Shown here piece by piece: positions 33,109 to 34,083 of a stretch of 34,083 nt of DNA. The translations under genes and the position numbers were made by a program. The notes below the pieces were generated by a model that was not told the DNA's origin, did not search any database, and saw nothing but the letters and a program-made list of their open reading frames with translations. Within the stretch, counting starts at the first letter, position 1; each line of letters begins with the position of its first letter. Source of the stretch: Streptosporangiaceae bacterium (GTDB lineage: Bacteria > Actinomycetota > Actinomycetes > Streptosporangiales > Streptosporangiaceae); NCBI GenBank assembly GCA_025964715.1, contig JAOPYH010000184.1, forward strand, positions 1-34,083. The letters are read 5' to 3'.

Positions 33109-33167
33109 ACGCAATCCAGGACGTCCGGCCCCGGCGCGGATGACCGCTCGTGCCGTCGGCCGGGGGA

Positions 33168-34013
33168 TTACGGCGCGGTGTGCCGCAAGATCGCGGGCAC
33201 GACGAGATTCCACGTCGAGGGCGGTGGCGCCTGGTGACCCATGCCATCGAGCAGGAGCAGCTCGGCTTCGGTGATCTCGCGCGCCAACGCGACCGCGTGC
33301 CCAGACGGGAAGAACGGGTCCTGAGTGCCGTGGATGACCAGCGTCGGGGCGGTCACCTCGCCTAGCCGGGGCCGCGTGTCCTCGCCACCATCGACGAGCC
33401 AATGGTTCTTCTCGCTCGACTCCAGGTTGACTGTGCGGTCGACCACTTGGCGGGCCACCTCGCGCACGTAGGCCTCGTCGAACGAGTCCGGGCCGGCGAA
33501 TGGCCGCTGGCTCTCGACGAGGTGCTCGACGACCACGTGGTGATCGGTCCAGTCCGGCTCGGGCGCTGGGTCGGCGAACGCCGCCTTGAGCCGGTCGGCC
33601 ATCGGGGGTAGATCTGGCGCCGGGCCTGGGCTCGTCGACATCAGCGTCAGCGTCGCGACCCGGTCGGCATGCTCGACGGCGAGGTACTGCGCGATGCCGC
33701 CGCCCATCGACAGTCCCACTACATGGGCGCGGCGGCCGGCGAGGGCGTCGATCAGGCCGACCGCGTCACCGACCAGGTCCGGGCCCGTGTAGCCGGGCGC
33801 GCCCGGCGGATAGCTGACCGAGCGGCCGGTGTCACGGTGGTCGTAGCGGATGACGAACCGGCCACCCGCGGCCAGGCGGCGGCAGAACTCGGCGTCCCAC
33901 CAATCCATCGAGGCTGCGGCACCGGAGATGAGCAGGATCGCCGGCGCTTCCGGGTCGCCGAAGGTCTCGACGCACAGGTCCACCCCGTTGGCAGCGACCA
34001 TCGCCTCGGTCAT
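33168..34013 (-). CDS. alpha/beta hydrolase
   Basis: The 281-aa soluble alpha/beta-hydrolase-fold enzyme has an oxyanion-loop region near ISGAAASMDWWD, the FVIRYDHRDTGRS strand-loop typical of the family, the nucleophile elbow GLSMGG (Ser102), Asp232 in VIHGTQDPFF and His260 in DGMGHQAP, so the catalytic triad is complete. It is an esterase, lactonase or related hydrolase; the substrate is unknown. The sequence resembles actinobacterial proteins annotated as hydrolases of the aclacinomycin methylesterase type, but context offers no biosynthetic cluster. TAGAGT 8 nt before the ATG suggests a leaderless message. Confidence 0.88.
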   Translation of the reverse strand: MTEAMVAANGVDLCVETFGDPEAPAILLISGAAASMDWWDAEFCRRLAAGGRFVIRYDHRDTGRSVSYPPGAPGYTGPDLVGDAVGLIDALAGRRAHVVGLSMGGGIAQYLAVEHADRVATLTLMSTSPGPAPDLPPMADRLKAAFADPAPEPDWTDHHVVVEHLVESQRPFAGPDSFDEAYVREVARQVVDRTVNLESSEKNHWLVDGGEDTRPRLGEVTAPTLVIHGTQDPFFPSGHAVALAREITEAELLLLDGMGHQAPPPSTWNLVVPAILRHTAP

Positions 34014-34043
34014 GGCGCTCGACTCTACGCCACCCCTGGGACC

Positions 34044-34083
34044 TCAGAAGGTGACTCGTCGCGCGTCTTCCAGCTTCTGGGCC
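34044..34083 (-). CDS. C-terminal end of a gene cut by the window edge
   Basis: The minus strand reads ...AQKLEDARRVTF and a TGA at 34044-34046. Composition looks coding and the stop lies 30 bp upstream of the hydrolase start, but only about 12 codons are visible, so the product cannot be named. Confidence 0.3.
   Translation of the reverse strand, partial: AQKLEDARRVTF

Noticed and set aside
32894-33247. Minus-strand frame ending RWSDSNRRPAAYKAAALAC
   Set aside because: This is the antisense reading of tRNA-Thr and its surroundings, a well-known spurious protein pattern, not a gene.

Overview
This is a high-GC actinobacterial chromosome segment, probably from the Streptosporangiales (Thermomonosporaceae/Streptosporangiaceae-like). 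The order-level guess rests on gene content and order, not on an alignment. Markers are mshA (mycothiol), CarD, HBHA-like and DUF2516 genes, SenX3-RegX3 with PhoU, an LpqE-like lipoprotein, GTG/TTG starts, and several apparent leaderless promoters (TANNNT followed by 6-8 nt and the start codon).

Left part (1-8.2 kb): a BKACE-family enzyme; a DUF2207 membrane protein with a small single-pass membrane protein behind it; two tandem paralogous membrane-anchored zinc metallopeptidases separated by an AT-rich spacer with palindromes; the conserved trio XRE regulator / HBHA-like protein / DUF2516 (the Rv0474-Rv0476 arrangement of M. tuberculosis) preceded by a perfect 16-bp palindrome; and an SGNH-hydrolase lipoprotein behind a TetR regulator.

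Middle (8.2-16.9 kb): the TetR gene is divergent from an MMPL/RND-type transporter. A BlaI-type repressor and an M56 membrane protease are divergent from a two-gene cytochrome bd-type (CIO-like) quinol oxidase operon, with TACTAC/GTAGTA operator-like repeats over the promoter. Then come a macro-domain protein, a class I methyltransferase and a short-chain dehydrogenase.

Core (17.0-31.2 kb): mshA, ybjN-like, gpm1, phoU, senX3 and regX3 (compare Rv0484c-Rv0491), then lpqE-like, a redoxin-like membrane protein, carD, ispF, cysS and rlmB (compare Rv3584-Rv3579c). An 11-bp-phased PHO-box array lies between phoU and senX3. ispD, normally between carD and ispF in relatives, is absent. A DUF2637 membrane protein and homogentisate 1,2-dioxygenase sit between ispF and cysS.

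Right end (31.2-34.1 kb): a secreted glycerophosphodiester phosphodiesterase; a decayed or frameshifted short gene followed by a terminator that looks like a copy of the phosphodiesterase terminator; tRNA-Thr(UGU), whose last 16 bases recur 149 bp downstream (possible att scar); an alpha/beta hydrolase; and the cut end of one more gene. No CRISPR array, rRNA or transposase was seen. Most genes are ordinary housekeeping or envelope/stress genes. The most unusual parts are regulatory: BlaI over the oxidase genes, the PHO boxes, small palindromes and tandem repeats.
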